DNA from: DATARH01 sp036268425
Lineage (GTDB): Bacteria; Pseudomonadota; Alphaproteobacteria; ATCC43930; CGMCC-115725
Length of the DNA stretch: 64,000 nt
Direction: 5' to 3'
Assembly (NCBI GenBank): GCA_036268425.1
Contig: DATAUE010000108.1
Coordinates: forward strand, 62,001-126,000
Position numbers and translations under genes: made by a program. The number at the start of each line of letters is the position of its first letter. The first letter of the stretch is position 1. The notes under the pieces were generated by a model. That model was not told where the DNA came from, searched no databases, and saw only the letters and a program-made list of their open reading frames with translations. Below are positions 15,640 through 23,859 of this stretch, piece after piece.

Positions 15640-16065
15640 ATGAAATATGTTTGCGACGCCCCCGGCGACAAGACCTGGTTCCGCCTCGAAACCGAGGCCG
15701 AAGCCGTGGCTGAATCCGAGATCATGCACCATGCGGTCGAAAAATATTTCCGCAAGGAGCAAGAAAAGGCGGCTCAGAGCTTTCAGCCGGTGTCACGCGT
15801 GTATTTCGAGCAGGAAATCGGGCTGAAGGCGCATATCCAACGCGAAATGCCGCTGTTCCTGACCCTGCGCGACGGCGACGGCAACCCGCTCGCAACGGCG
15901 ATGCTGCCGCCGAGCGGCCATGACGACCGCAGCTTTCGCCCGATCATCGTCGGCCCCAGCAATGCCGACCCTTATCCCGACCAGGGCGACGCAATCCGCT
16001 CACTCGCCCAGCATTATGCGATGACGCTCGAACGGGCCCGCTGTTACCCGTATCGCCGCGACTGA
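15640..16065 (+). CDS. Conserved-looking hypothetical protein
   Basis: 141 aa, soluble, with no signal peptide or membrane helix. The N-terminus (KYVCDAPGDKTWFRLETEAE) is followed by a charged helix (HHAVEKYFRKEQEKAAQSF) and a C-terminal segment ending in cysteine and basic residues. No known family was recognised. The ribosome site TGGAGGACGC is good and codon use matches the surroundings, so it is likely real. TTGACA occurs at 15551-15556 but without a convincing -10. It converges on the next gene with a 12-base gap. Confidence 0.75.
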   Translation: MKYVCDAPGDKTWFRLETEAEAVAESEIMHHAVEKYFRKEQEKAAQSFQPVSRVYFEQEIGLKAHIQREMPLFLTLRDGDGNPLATAMLPPSGHDDRSFRPIIVGPSNADPYPDQGDAIRSLAQHYAMTLERARCYPYRRD

Positions 16066-16077
16066 CCCGCCGCGCCG

Positions 16078-16758
16078 CTATTTTGCGTCGGGCGGCATTG
16101 GTTCGGGGCGGCGCCCGATCCACAGAGTTGCCGCGTCCGCAGCCATCGCCGGATCGGAAACCATAGGGGCGGTGATATTGGCGCTTGCCAATGCTGTCTT
16201 GAGCAAGACCGCCTTGGCCGGTGGCCCGTCGCGGTCGCGCACGACGATGGCGACCCCGAAAACCTGATCGAGCGACCGTGGCGCTGCGCGACGAATCTGC
16301 TGGCCTTCGATCTGCCAGCCGACTTGCGATAGCGCCGACGCAATGCCCTTGGCGTACCCGACGCTGTCCTCGACAGAGAGATGCGCGATGATCGTCACCT
16401 GCCCCGGCGGCTTGCCGACCAGGCTCTGGATGATCTGCTGACGCTGCCGGTCGTCGACGCTGCGCACCACGCCTTCCTCCGGCACCCCGCTGACCTCGCC
16501 GAGCTTCGTCAGGACCGCCTGCGGATCGAGCCGGTTCTGCACGACGCGGTTGACGATGTCGGCAAGCTGGTTACCCAGCGCCTCGGTCAATCCGGTGCAG
16601 GCGATCGTCACATCGCCCTTGTTCTGCGCGCCGATATTGACCGACGCCACGCTGCATCCGGGCGGCGACGGCTCGTCGGCTCGCGCCGCAACCGCCGGCA
16701 TCACGAGCGCCGACAGCAGCAAAAGACTGGAGGAAACCGCTGACCATCCTGTCCGCAT
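16078..16758 (-). CDS. Hypothetical exported protein
   Basis: About 226 aa with a Sec signal peptide (SAVSSSLLLLSALVMPAVAARA). The mature part has two Cys in SPPGCSVASVN and VTIACTGLTEALGNQLADI that could form a disulfide. A repeated-looking alpha/beta part includes GQVTIIAHLSVEDSVGYAKG and GVAIVVRDRDGPPAKAVLL. No family was recognised. The start at 16758 gives the cleanest signal peptide; ATG 16779 is an alternative. It is divergent from the PEP-mutase family gene. Confidence 0.7.
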   Translation of the reverse strand: MRTGWSAVSSSLLLLSALVMPAVAARADEPSPPGCSVASVNIGAQNKGDVTIACTGLTEALGNQLADIVNRVVQNRLDPQAVLTKLGEVSGVPEEGVVRSVDDRQRQQIIQSLVGKPPGQVTIIAHLSVEDSVGYAKGIASALSQVGWQIEGQQIRRAAPRSLDQVFGVAIVVRDRDGPPAKAVLLKTALASANITAPMVSDPAMAADAATLWIGRRPEPMPPDAK

Positions 16759-16867
16759 GACGCCAAATCCCACCAACATCACACTATTCAAACGACAATC
16801 GCGGCATTCTCGCGCCGACTGGGTTAAATATCCGTCGACGGACAGCAAGGCCGAAGGAGACATCGCT

Positions 16868-17740
16868 ATGACGGCACGCCAGACTTTGCGTCATCTGATC
16901 GGACGCAGCGGATACACGATGGTCCCCGGCGCGTACGACACCCTGACCGCGCGCCTTGTCGAACAGGCCGGCTTCGCAGCAGTCTACCTGACCGGCGGCG
17001 GCTATTCGCGGGCTAGCGGCTATCCCGATCTGGGGCTGCTGACGCTCAACGAAAACGCGCGGTTTATCGGTCTGACCGTCGAGGCTGTCGGCATCCCGGT
17101 CATCGCCGATGCCGATACCGGCTATGGCAACGCGATCAACGTGATCCGCACCGTGCGCGAATACGAAAAATCGGGCGTCGCCGGCTTTCACATCGAAGAC
17201 CAGGTTGCCCCGAAGAAATGCGGCCATTACGAAGGCAAGGAGGTCATCACCCGAGCCGAAATGGTCGGTAAGATCAAAGCGGCCGTCGATACGCGGCAGG
17301 ATGCCGACATGGTCATCATCGCGCGCTCCGACGCCCGCGCGATCGAGGGCCTCAACGCCGCGATCGACCGGGTCAACGCCTATCTCGAAGCCGGCGCCGA
17401 TGTCGGATTTGTCGAGGCGCCGCAAACCGTCGACGAGTTGCGCATCGTCGGTCGCAGCCTCAATGGGCCGGGTCTCGTCAACGTCTTCGAGGGTGGCAAA
17501 ACCCCGATGCTCGCGGCCGGCGAACTCGAAGCGATGGGCTTCCGCCTCGGCATCTACCCCTCGCAAACCCACCGCGCCGCGATCCGCGCCGCACAGCGCG
17601 TGCTGCGCGCGATGAAGGAAGACGGCGACACGCACCGCGTCGAGGCGGATCTCGCCACTTTCCAGGAACGCGAAGAAGCGGTCGGCACGGACCGTTGGCG
17701 TGCCCTGGAGGCGAAATACATGTCAATCGAGGGAGAATAG
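16868..17740 (+). CDS. Isocitrate lyase/PEP mutase family enzyme
   Basis: A 290-aa TIM-barrel enzyme. VPGAYDTLTARLVEQAGF begins the barrel, IADADTGYGN (residues 79-88) binds Mg2+ and substrate, and EDQVAPKKCGH (residues 110-120) contains the KKCGH catalytic loop with Cys118, typical of isocitrate and methylisocitrate lyases. ARSDARA and GADVGFVEAP are further family strands. It probably cleaves a 2-methylisocitrate- or dimethylmalate-like acid; no prpC/prpD genes are nearby, so the PrpB role is not assured. The start has GAAGGAGA 8 bases upstream. Confidence 0.9.
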   Translation: MTARQTLRHLIGRSGYTMVPGAYDTLTARLVEQAGFAAVYLTGGGYSRASGYPDLGLLTLNENARFIGLTVEAVGIPVIADADTGYGNAINVIRTVREYEKSGVAGFHIEDQVAPKKCGHYEGKEVITRAEMVGKIKAAVDTRQDADMVIIARSDARAIEGLNAAIDRVNAYLEAGADVGFVEAPQTVDELRIVGRSLNGPGLVNVFEGGKTPMLAAGELEAMGFRLGIYPSQTHRAAIRAAQRVLRAMKEDGDTHRVEADLATFQEREEAVGTDRWRALEAKYMSIEGE

Positions 17741-17785
17741 CTGCAGTACAAGCTGGCTAAATTAGGTTGCCCGGCGCTCCCGACT

Positions 17786-19636
17786 TCAGGCCACTGCCGG
17801 TTCGCGCGGGTGCAGCGTGCCGACGTAGCGTCCAACATCGATGTCATCGATCTGCTCCCGTAGCAGAAAGATGTCGGCATAAGCGCGGTAGACGCCGGAG
17901 GTCAGGAACAGTTCGAACAGGTCGGGGTCGATGTGGTGCTCGCGGCTCATGCGAGCCATGATGTCGATGCATTCTGACAGTTTTTTGCGGGCCTTGTACG
18001 GCCGGTCCCGTGCGGTCAGCGCCTCGAAGATGTCGGCGATCATCATGATCCTGGCCGGCACACTCATCTGATCGCGTTTCAGCCCGCGCGGATAGCCCGT
18101 TCCGTCCATCTTTTCGTGATGGCCGCCGGCCCACTCCGCCACCCGGCGCAGGTTCTTCGGAAAAGGCAGCGCATCGAGCATGATGATCGTCTGCACGATG
18201 TGGTCATTGATGTGATAGCGCTCTTCCTCGGTCAACGTACCGCGGCGGATCGCCAGATTGTACACCTCACCAAGATTGGCCTTGCAGGCCGGAGGCTGGA
18301 TCACAAAGCCCCAGCGGTTGTCGGCAGCGATTGGCGCCGCATCGTGTTCGATGATGTGAGCGGGCTTGTCTGCGAGCAGGTGTTCGGCCGCCGGCAAGCT
18401 CCGGTGCGCATGCGGTTGCCGTGCGCTTTCTTCCCATGACAGGCCGAGCCGGTCGTCAAGTGTACGTTCCCAGGTGATATCGGCGATGCGCTGCACCCGG
18501 GCGATTTTTTCCGGCGCCATGAACTCGCCGCCGATATTGCATTCGGCGATAAAGGCGAAATCGTCATCGAGCTGCGCCAACCGCTTATCGCGCGCGGCGC
18601 GCAAGGCGGGTTCGCTGCCGCCGGCCGTCACCGCCCGCAGATACTCGATCTCGGCATCGCGCTTGACGACCTCGAAGCGCGTGCGGATTTCGTGGATGCG
18701 GTTATAGTTGGTTTCGAGCTTGGTCGCCTTGTCGACGACGAATTCCCGCGTCGTGACCTTGCCGCAATCGTGCAGCCCGCCGGCCACTTCGAGTTCGTAC
18801 CATTCCTCGTCGTTCAAGTGAAAATCGGCAAGTGGACCGTCGGTGGTGTCCGACGCCGCCCGCGCCAGCATATTGGTCAGTTCGGGAACGCGATGACAGT
18901 GACCGCCCGTATAAGGCGATTTGGCGTCGATGGCGCTGGCGAACACCTTGAGCACGGCACGAAACAGGTTTTTCTGCGCGTCAATCAGCATCTGGTTGTC
19001 GAGCGCCACCGCTGCCTGGCTCGCCAGCGCCTCGACCAGCGGCACGATGTCACCGGAAAACGGAATGGTCGAACCATCGGGCGAGCGTGCGTTGATCAAC
19101 TGCAGAACGCCGACCACCTCAGTGTCGTGGTTTTTGAGCGGCACTGTCAGAAACGACTGCGAGTGATAGCCGGTGCGCGCATCAAAGGCACGCGTCCCGC
19201 TGAAATCGAAACCGGGGGCGTTGTAGGCGTCGGCCAGATTGATCGTCCGGCCGGTGCCTGCCGAAGTCGCAACAACGCTTTTCGAATTGAACGTGCCGTC
19301 GGGGGCATGCATCTGTACCGGCGCAAACGGAACCGGCGCGCCGGTGGTGCCACCGAGCGCAATATTCATCGTGTCATTGCGCATGATGCCAAAGAGCAAC
19401 TCGCGCTGGTCCTCACTGACCAAATACAGCGTGCCGCCATCGGCGTTGGTCAATTCCTTGGCGCCGAGAAGGATCGTTTCGAGCAGGCGGTTGTGATCCC
19501 GCTCAGCCGACAAGGCAATGCCGAGCTCGATAAGCCGCCGGTAACCGAGTTCCCGGTCAGCTTCAAGTACCCGGCCTGCTTCAAGCACCCGGTCTGCTTC
19601 AAGCACCCGGTCTGTTTCAAGCAAATGAACGGCCAT
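17786..19636 (-). CDS. GAF-HD-GYP cyclic-di-GMP phosphodiesterase with an internal insertion
   Basis: 616 aa, cytoplasmic. An N-terminal helix is built of 6-residue repeats (LEADRV), then a GAF domain (residues about 35-220) and an HD-GYP domain. HDCGK at 289-293 and HHEKMDGTGYPRGLK at 506-520 carry the HD, HH and GYP motifs of c-di-GMP phosphodiesterases, followed by ADIFEALTARDRPYK. In most HD-GYP proteins about 60 residues separate HDxGK and HHE; here about 210 do. The extra segment of roughly 150 residues (about 310-460) lies before RRGTLTEEERYHINDH. All catalytic motifs are intact. The start is preceded by GGAGGAG. Confidence 0.92.
   Translation of the reverse strand: MAVHLLETDRVLEADRVLEAGRVLEADRELGYRRLIELGIALSAERDHNRLLETILLGAKELTNADGGTLYLVSEDQRELLFGIMRNDTMNIALGGTTGAPVPFAPVQMHAPDGTFNSKSVVATSAGTGRTINLADAYNAPGFDFSGTRAFDARTGYHSQSFLTVPLKNHDTEVVGVLQLINARSPDGSTIPFSGDIVPLVEALASQAAVALDNQMLIDAQKNLFRAVLKVFASAIDAKSPYTGGHCHRVPELTNMLARAASDTTDGPLADFHLNDEEWYELEVAGGLHDCGKVTTREFVVDKATKLETNYNRIHEIRTRFEVVKRDAEIEYLRAVTAGGSEPALRAARDKRLAQLDDDFAFIAECNIGGEFMAPEKIARVQRIADITWERTLDDRLGLSWEESARQPHAHRSLPAAEHLLADKPAHIIEHDAAPIAADNRWGFVIQPPACKANLGEVYNLAIRRGTLTEEERYHINDHIVQTIIMLDALPFPKNLRRVAEWAGGHHEKMDGTGYPRGLKRDQMSVPARIMMIADIFEALTARDRPYKARKKLSECIDIMARMSREHHIDPDLFELFLTSGVYRAYADIFLLREQIDDIDVGRYVGTLHPREPAVA
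19561..19622 (-). repeat. 18-bp tandem repeat in the HD-GYP gene start
   Basis: The 18-bp unit CTTCAAGCACCCGGTCTG (plus strand) occurs at 19579-19596 and 19597-19614. A variant copy lies at 19561-19578 and a partial one at 19615-19622. Each unit adds six residues (LEADRV-type) to an N-terminal coiled-coil-like helix without changing frame, so copy number could vary without breaking the gene. Confidence 0.85.
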
Positions 19637-19721
19637 ACTCTCCTCCAGGAGAGCCGCAAGTGTCGCGTCCGACGGGCGGGTGGCGGCGCTTGCGGCTCAA
19701 ATCATGTCTTTCAGCCGTGCC

Positions 19722-20507
19722 TCACCAGATAGGAGAACGGCCGCCATCGACATTGATCGAGGTGCCCGTCACATAGGAGGCGGCGTCCGAGGCCAGGAAA
19801 CAGGCAACGCTGGCAAATTCCTCGGCGCGCCCCATGCGGCCGAGCGGCACGCCGCGGCCGGCCTGCGCGATGAAATCCTCCAGCGACACGTTGGCGCCTT
19901 CGCGCTTGTGCCGGCGCACGATCTGGTCGCTGACGATGACCCCGACATGCAGCGAATTCGCCAGCACATTGTGCGGCGCGCCTTCCTGCGACAGCACCTT
20001 GGTAAAGGCCAGTTGCGCCGCGCGGCTGATCGACGTCGGAGCGCTGTCAGGTCCGGGCGCCTTGGCGCCGATATTGAGGACGCTGATGATGCGGCCCCAT
20101 TTGCGCTCTTTCATCTGCGGAAAGATCAGGCGGCAGAAGCGCACCTGGGCAAACAATTTCAGGTCGAAATCGGCCTGCCACATTTCGTCGGTGATCGTCT
20201 CCGACGGGCCACGCGTCGATTGCCCGGCGTTATTGACAAAAATGTCGATCTTGCCGAATTCCGACATGATCTGGTCATAGGCGCTGCGGATCGGCGCGGC
20301 TTTCGACACGTCGCAGCTGAGCGCCAAGACCTTGCCCTTGCCGCCCTTCGCCTGGATCTTCTGTTTTGCTTCGTTCAGCGCGCCCTGATCGCGCGCCAGA
20401 ATGGCGACATCGGCACCGGAGGCCGCGTATTCCTCGGCAATCGCCAACCCCAGCCCCTTGCTGCCGCCGGTAACGATCGCGCTTCTGCCGTCCAATCGGA
20501 TTTCCAT
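19722..20507 (-). CDS. SDR-fold protein lacking the catalytic Tyr/Lys
   Basis: About 261 aa with a Rossmann fold: GGSKGLGLAIAEE (NAD(P)-binding TGxxxGxG), CDVSKAA, FVNNAGQST (NNAG) and the C-terminal GTSINVDGGRSPIW. The position that normally reads YxxxK is PTSISRAA (Thr158, Arg162), so both the catalytic Tyr and Lys are replaced; Ser142 is kept. A related divergent SDR group may share this pattern, so the substitution is probably not an error. The function could be binding or a modified reaction. The start at 20507 is preceded by GAGGAATG. Confidence 0.85.
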   Translation of the reverse strand: MEIRLDGRSAIVTGGSKGLGLAIAEEYAASGADVAILARDQGALNEAKQKIQAKGGKGKVLALSCDVSKAAPIRSAYDQIMSEFGKIDIFVNNAGQSTRGPSETITDEMWQADFDLKLFAQVRFCRLIFPQMKERKWGRIISVLNIGAKAPGPDSAPTSISRAAQLAFTKVLSQEGAPHNVLANSLHVGVIVSDQIVRRHKREGANVSLEDFIAQAGRGVPLGRMGRAEEFASVACFLASDAASYVTGTSINVDGGRSPIW

Positions 20508-20554
20508 GACCACATTCCTCCCACAAGCTGGTGCCGGCACGGCCGGCTCGCGGG

Positions 20555-21496
20555 CTAGTTTGCCGTGATGCGATCGATCTCGTCCATGTCTTCCCGCGAC
20601 AACGCCCAGCCCGCCGCCCGAACATTGGCGGCGATCTGCTCCGGCGAAGTCGCACCGGCAATCACGCTCGCCACCGCCGGGCGGTGCAGCAGCCAGCTAA
20701 AGGCGAGTTCGAGCAAAGTGTGGCCGCGCGCCTCGCAAAACGCCTCGAGCCGCTCGACGCGCTGCCAGTTCGCCTCGGTCAGGTAACGCTCGGCGAGCCG
20801 CGTCGTCGTCACCAGCCGAGCGCCGGCCGGAAACGGCGTGTTGCGCCGGTATTTGCCGGTCAAGAGGCCGTTGGCCAGCGGCGAAAACGGGATCAGCCCC
20901 AGCTTGTACGATTGGATAACCGGCATCAGCGCATCATCGAGCTGACGTTCGAGCAGGCTGTAGCGCTCCTGGCAGGCGATAAAGCGGTCGAACCCGAGAT
21001 GCGTCGAGGTCCATTGCGCCTCGACGACCTGCCACGCCGACAACGTCGAACAGCCGATATAGCGCACCTTGCCCTGCCGCAGCAGATCGTCGAGCGCCCG
21101 CAGCGTCTCTTCGATCGGGGTGCGCGGGTCTTCGATATGCTGCTGGTAGAGGTCGAGGTAATCGGTGTTGAGGCGTTTGAGGCTCGCCTCGACGGCGCTC
21201 ATGATGTAGCGCCGCGACGCCCCTTGCAGACGCCCATCATCATCCATCGGGCGCGCGAATTTGCTGGCGAGCACGATCTCGTGGCGACGCCCCGCCAGGG
21301 CACGACCGAGATATTCCTCCGAGCCGCCGCGGTCACCATAAGTGTCGGATGTATCGAAAAAGGTGATGCCGAGATCGAGTGCCTTATGCACGACGGCGCG
21401 CGTTTCTTCGCTATCGCACCGCCCGCCGAAATTATTGCAGCCGAGGCCAACGGCCGAGACGATCAGACCTGAATGCCCGAGATTGCGCTGTTCCAA
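20555..21496 (-). CDS. Aldo/keto reductase
   Basis: About 313 aa, a TIM-barrel NADPH-dependent reductase. All four catalytic residues are visible in context: DTSDTYGDRGGSE (Asp and Tyr), VLASKFARP (Lys) and LYQQHIEDP (His). The cofactor-binding end is VIAGATSPEQIAANVRA. The substrate is unknown. The start is uncertain: TTG 21496 (MEQRNLGHSG) has GCGGAGA about 5-8 bases upstream and begins at the normal family start; a GTG at 21550 would add 18 non-conserved residues. It lies 47 bases downstream of the next gene's end, in the same direction as the SDR gene, and may share its transcript. Confidence 0.9.
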   Translation of the reverse strand: MEQRNLGHSGLIVSAVGLGCNNFGGRCDSEETRAVVHKALDLGITFFDTSDTYGDRGGSEEYLGRALAGRRHEIVLASKFARPMDDDGRLQGASRRYIMSAVEASLKRLNTDYLDLYQQHIEDPRTPIEETLRALDDLLRQGKVRYIGCSTLSAWQVVEAQWTSTHLGFDRFIACQERYSLLERQLDDALMPVIQSYKLGLIPFSPLANGLLTGKYRRNTPFPAGARLVTTTRLAERYLTEANWQRVERLEAFCEARGHTLLELAFSWLLHRPAVASVIAGATSPEQIAANVRAAGWALSREDMDEIDRITAN

Positions 21497-21774
21497 CAGA
21501 TATCTCCGCTCCCGATATATGCGGCCTTCACTATAGGGGACAGGCGACACGGCAGGTCAGTCATGTCGCGCCGACCGTCTTCGGCGGCGGCCATTCTGGA
21601 GGGCGATCACTGTTTTTGCGTTAACGTCCGTTTCATAAGCGCCGAAGCACGCTCCGGATTGATGCAGCAGCGCCGTCGCCGGCCTTTACCTTTGGTTGCG
21701 CTATCTGTAGGCAATCCGCGATGTATCATGCGGCAATCGACTTTGCGGCAAACCGGACGACGAGGAGGAAATGG

Positions 21775-22857
21775 ATGCGGCGCCGAGCTTTTATCGCGAC
21801 CGGAGGCCTCGGGCTGGCGGGCGCGGCCCTGGCGGCTCCGGCCATCGCGCAAACCACGCCCGAGATCAAATGGCGCATGGCGTCGAGCTTTCCGAAAAGC
21901 CTCGACACGCTGTTCGGCGGTGCTGAGTTTATTGCCAACCAGGTCGCCGAGGCGACCGACAACAAGTTCCAGATCCGGCCCTTTGCCGCCGGCGAAATCG
22001 TCCCGGCGTTTCAGGTGCTGGACGCGGTGCAGAACAACACCGTCGAGATGGGACATTCCGCCAGCTATTACTATGTCGGAAAGGACCCGACCTTCAGTTT
22101 CGACTGCACGATGCCGTTCGGCATGAATTATCGCCAGATGAAGGCCTGGATGATCCAGGGCGGCGGCACCGATGCGATGCGCAATTTGTTCAAGGACTAC
22201 AATATCTACAATATCCCGGCCGGCAATACCGGCGCTCAGATGGGCGGCTGGTTCCGCAAGGAAATCAAGACGACCGCCGATCTGAACGGCCTCAAATTCC
22301 GTATCGCCGGGCTGGCCGGGCAAATTCTGGGAAAACTCGGCGTCGTTGCGCAGCAGATCCCCGGCGGCGATATCTATCCGTCACTCGAAAAAGGCACAAT
22401 CGACGCGGCTGAATGGGTCGGGCCGTATGACGACGAAAAGCTCGGTTTTTATAAAGTCGCCAAATATTACTACTATCCCGGCTGGTGGGAAGGACAAGCA
22501 CAGCTTTCCGTCTACATCAATACGAAACAATGGGAGACGCTGCCCAAAAATTACAAGGCAATCCTGACCTCGGCCTGCACCGAGGCAGAAACACGGATGC
22601 TCGCCCGGTACGACACCGACAACGTCGCCGCGCTGCGCCGACTCGTCGCGAACGGCGCGCAACTCCGGCCGTTCTCAAAGGAAATTCTCGACGCGTGCTA
22701 TAAAGCGACCCAGGAACTCTACGCTGAAATTTCCGCAAAGAACGCGAAATTCAAGGCGGTCTATGACCCGTGGAAGAAATTTCTCGACGACGAACATCAA
22801 TGGTTCCGTGTCGAGGAACAGCAATTCGACAACTACATGCTGTCGGTCAAAAGCTGA
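21775..22857 (+). CDS. TRAP transporter substrate-binding protein (DctP/TakP type)
   Basis: A periplasmic solute receptor of 360 aa. The signal MRRRAFIATGGLGLAGAAL has the twin-arginine pattern. The mature protein shows the DctP fold, with RMASSFPKSLDTLFGGAEFI, LKFRIAGLAGQILGKLGVV (conserved Arg for the carboxylate) and EWVGPYDDEKLGFYKVAKYY. The last stretch resembles TakP/SmoM-type receptors that bind 2-oxo acids or similar. GAGGAGGAA lies before ATG 21775. The cognate permeases are on the opposite strand past an AT-rich islet (23860-26048), so receptor and permeases converge instead of forming the usual operon. Confidence 0.92.
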   Translation: MRRRAFIATGGLGLAGAALAAPAIAQTTPEIKWRMASSFPKSLDTLFGGAEFIANQVAEATDNKFQIRPFAAGEIVPAFQVLDAVQNNTVEMGHSASYYYVGKDPTFSFDCTMPFGMNYRQMKAWMIQGGGTDAMRNLFKDYNIYNIPAGNTGAQMGGWFRKEIKTTADLNGLKFRIAGLAGQILGKLGVVAQQIPGGDIYPSLEKGTIDAAEWVGPYDDEKLGFYKVAKYYYYPGWWEGQAQLSVYINTKQWETLPKNYKAILTSACTEAETRMLARYDTDNVAALRRLVANGAQLRPFSKEILDACYKATQELYAEISAKNAKFKAVYDPWKKFLDDEHQWFRVEEQQFDNYMLSVKS

Positions 22858-23859
22858 CCGCCGAATAACAGTAAATAGGACGCGTACTTTATTTAGGAGA
22901 TTATCCGGCACTAGAAAACCAAGCCGCCCAACCTCATATTCTTTGCACTCCTATTGCTCGTTTTCATAATTGGCATTAGCGACGGTCACAAATCTACCTT
23001 TAGTTGGATCAAATTTGCGCGCGAATAATATAAAAAGTCCACCTGATACAGGGTCTTTGTATGTAATCCAACCCATGAAATAGAGTGCCCCATCTTGGGT
23101 AAGGTTATTCGGGAGAGTTCCGTCAAAGGTGAAATTCAGAGCGCATCCGCGGTCTGCGGTAGGCAGTGCGCATCCAGGACTTACTACTTGAGAGCATGGA
23201 GTTGGCTGTTTCAAATAGGGTCGAATCATTGGAAGCTCAGTAGGAAGCCAACCGCTGTAGCACACAATACTCAATTCGGAGGCCTTCTGTCTTCCGATGT
23301 TTATAAATTGTGCCTGCCCGTTATAATGCATTCCAGGCGTCAGTTTGGTGATTTCTTGGCTTTTGTTATCCAGAATTATAACGTCAAAAAGTTTCAATTT
23401 GGCAGGATATTCAAGTCGCAGGTTATTTGTAGCAGCCTCGGCTTGAATGCGGGTCGCATCGGCGGCGACCTGCGTAGCGCAGAGAGTCTTATAAATAACA
23501 AATAAAGCAACGAAGGAGCCTAGAGCCGTGAAGAAAGTTATGACATTCAGCCATTTGCTGACACAAATCTGCCGCCGCCAGTAGTTGCGCTCCTCAGTTT
23601 GGTGCGACATAGCTGAGCGTTGCTGCTGAGGTCGCACCCAGCGCGGCGACCCACTATGATCCTTCCGAAATGGAATGGGATTTGACCTTTCACACCTTCG
23701 TATTGTTGCAATGGAGGCGGACTACGCCATCGGACCAACGGCACACGACCAAGAAGGCGTTGCATCTTCGATCGGGCATCGAGCGAGGAATTCGTCGAAT
23801 TTCGTAACCACGATTATATGGCGTTGACTAATCTGGTGTTAAGAGTCGGAAATCACCTC
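22858..23859. other. AT-rich islet between TRAP receptor and permeases
   Basis: This kilobase is clearly poorer in G+C than both flanks; the line 23341-23400, for example, is about one-third G+C, whereas flanking genes are well above 60%. It holds one orphan gene (22951-23610). The left edge (22862-22920) and the right part (23611-23859) show no coding region that could be supported. No transposase, integrase, terminal inverted repeats or target duplication were found, so it looks like a small acquired piece without a visible vehicle. Confidence 0.7.
22951..23610 (-). CDS. Orphan single-pass membrane protein of foreign composition
   Basis: About 219 aa. A basic N-terminus (TEERNYWRRQICVSKW) precedes one membrane helix (VITFFTALGSFVALFVIY) and then an alanine-rich helix (VAADATRIQAEAATNNLRLE). 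The remaining C-terminal domain, about 150 residues, probably lies outside the membrane, with several Cys (IVCYSGW, PTPCSQVVSPGCAL, DRGCALNF). No family was recognised. The gene is AT-rich with codon use unlike its neighbours, which suggests horizontal acquisition. Its start at 23610 is the second in-frame ATG; a longer start at 23637 is possible. Confidence 0.65.
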   Translation of the reverse strand: MSHQTEERNYWRRQICVSKWLNVITFFTALGSFVALFVIYKTLCATQVAADATRIQAEAATNNLRLEYPAKLKLFDVIILDNKSQEITKLTPGMHYNGQAQFINIGRQKASELSIVCYSGWLPTELPMIRPYLKQPTPCSQVVSPGCALPTADRGCALNFTFDGTLPNNLTQDGALYFMGWITYKDPVSGGLFILFARKFDPTKGRFVTVANANYENEQ

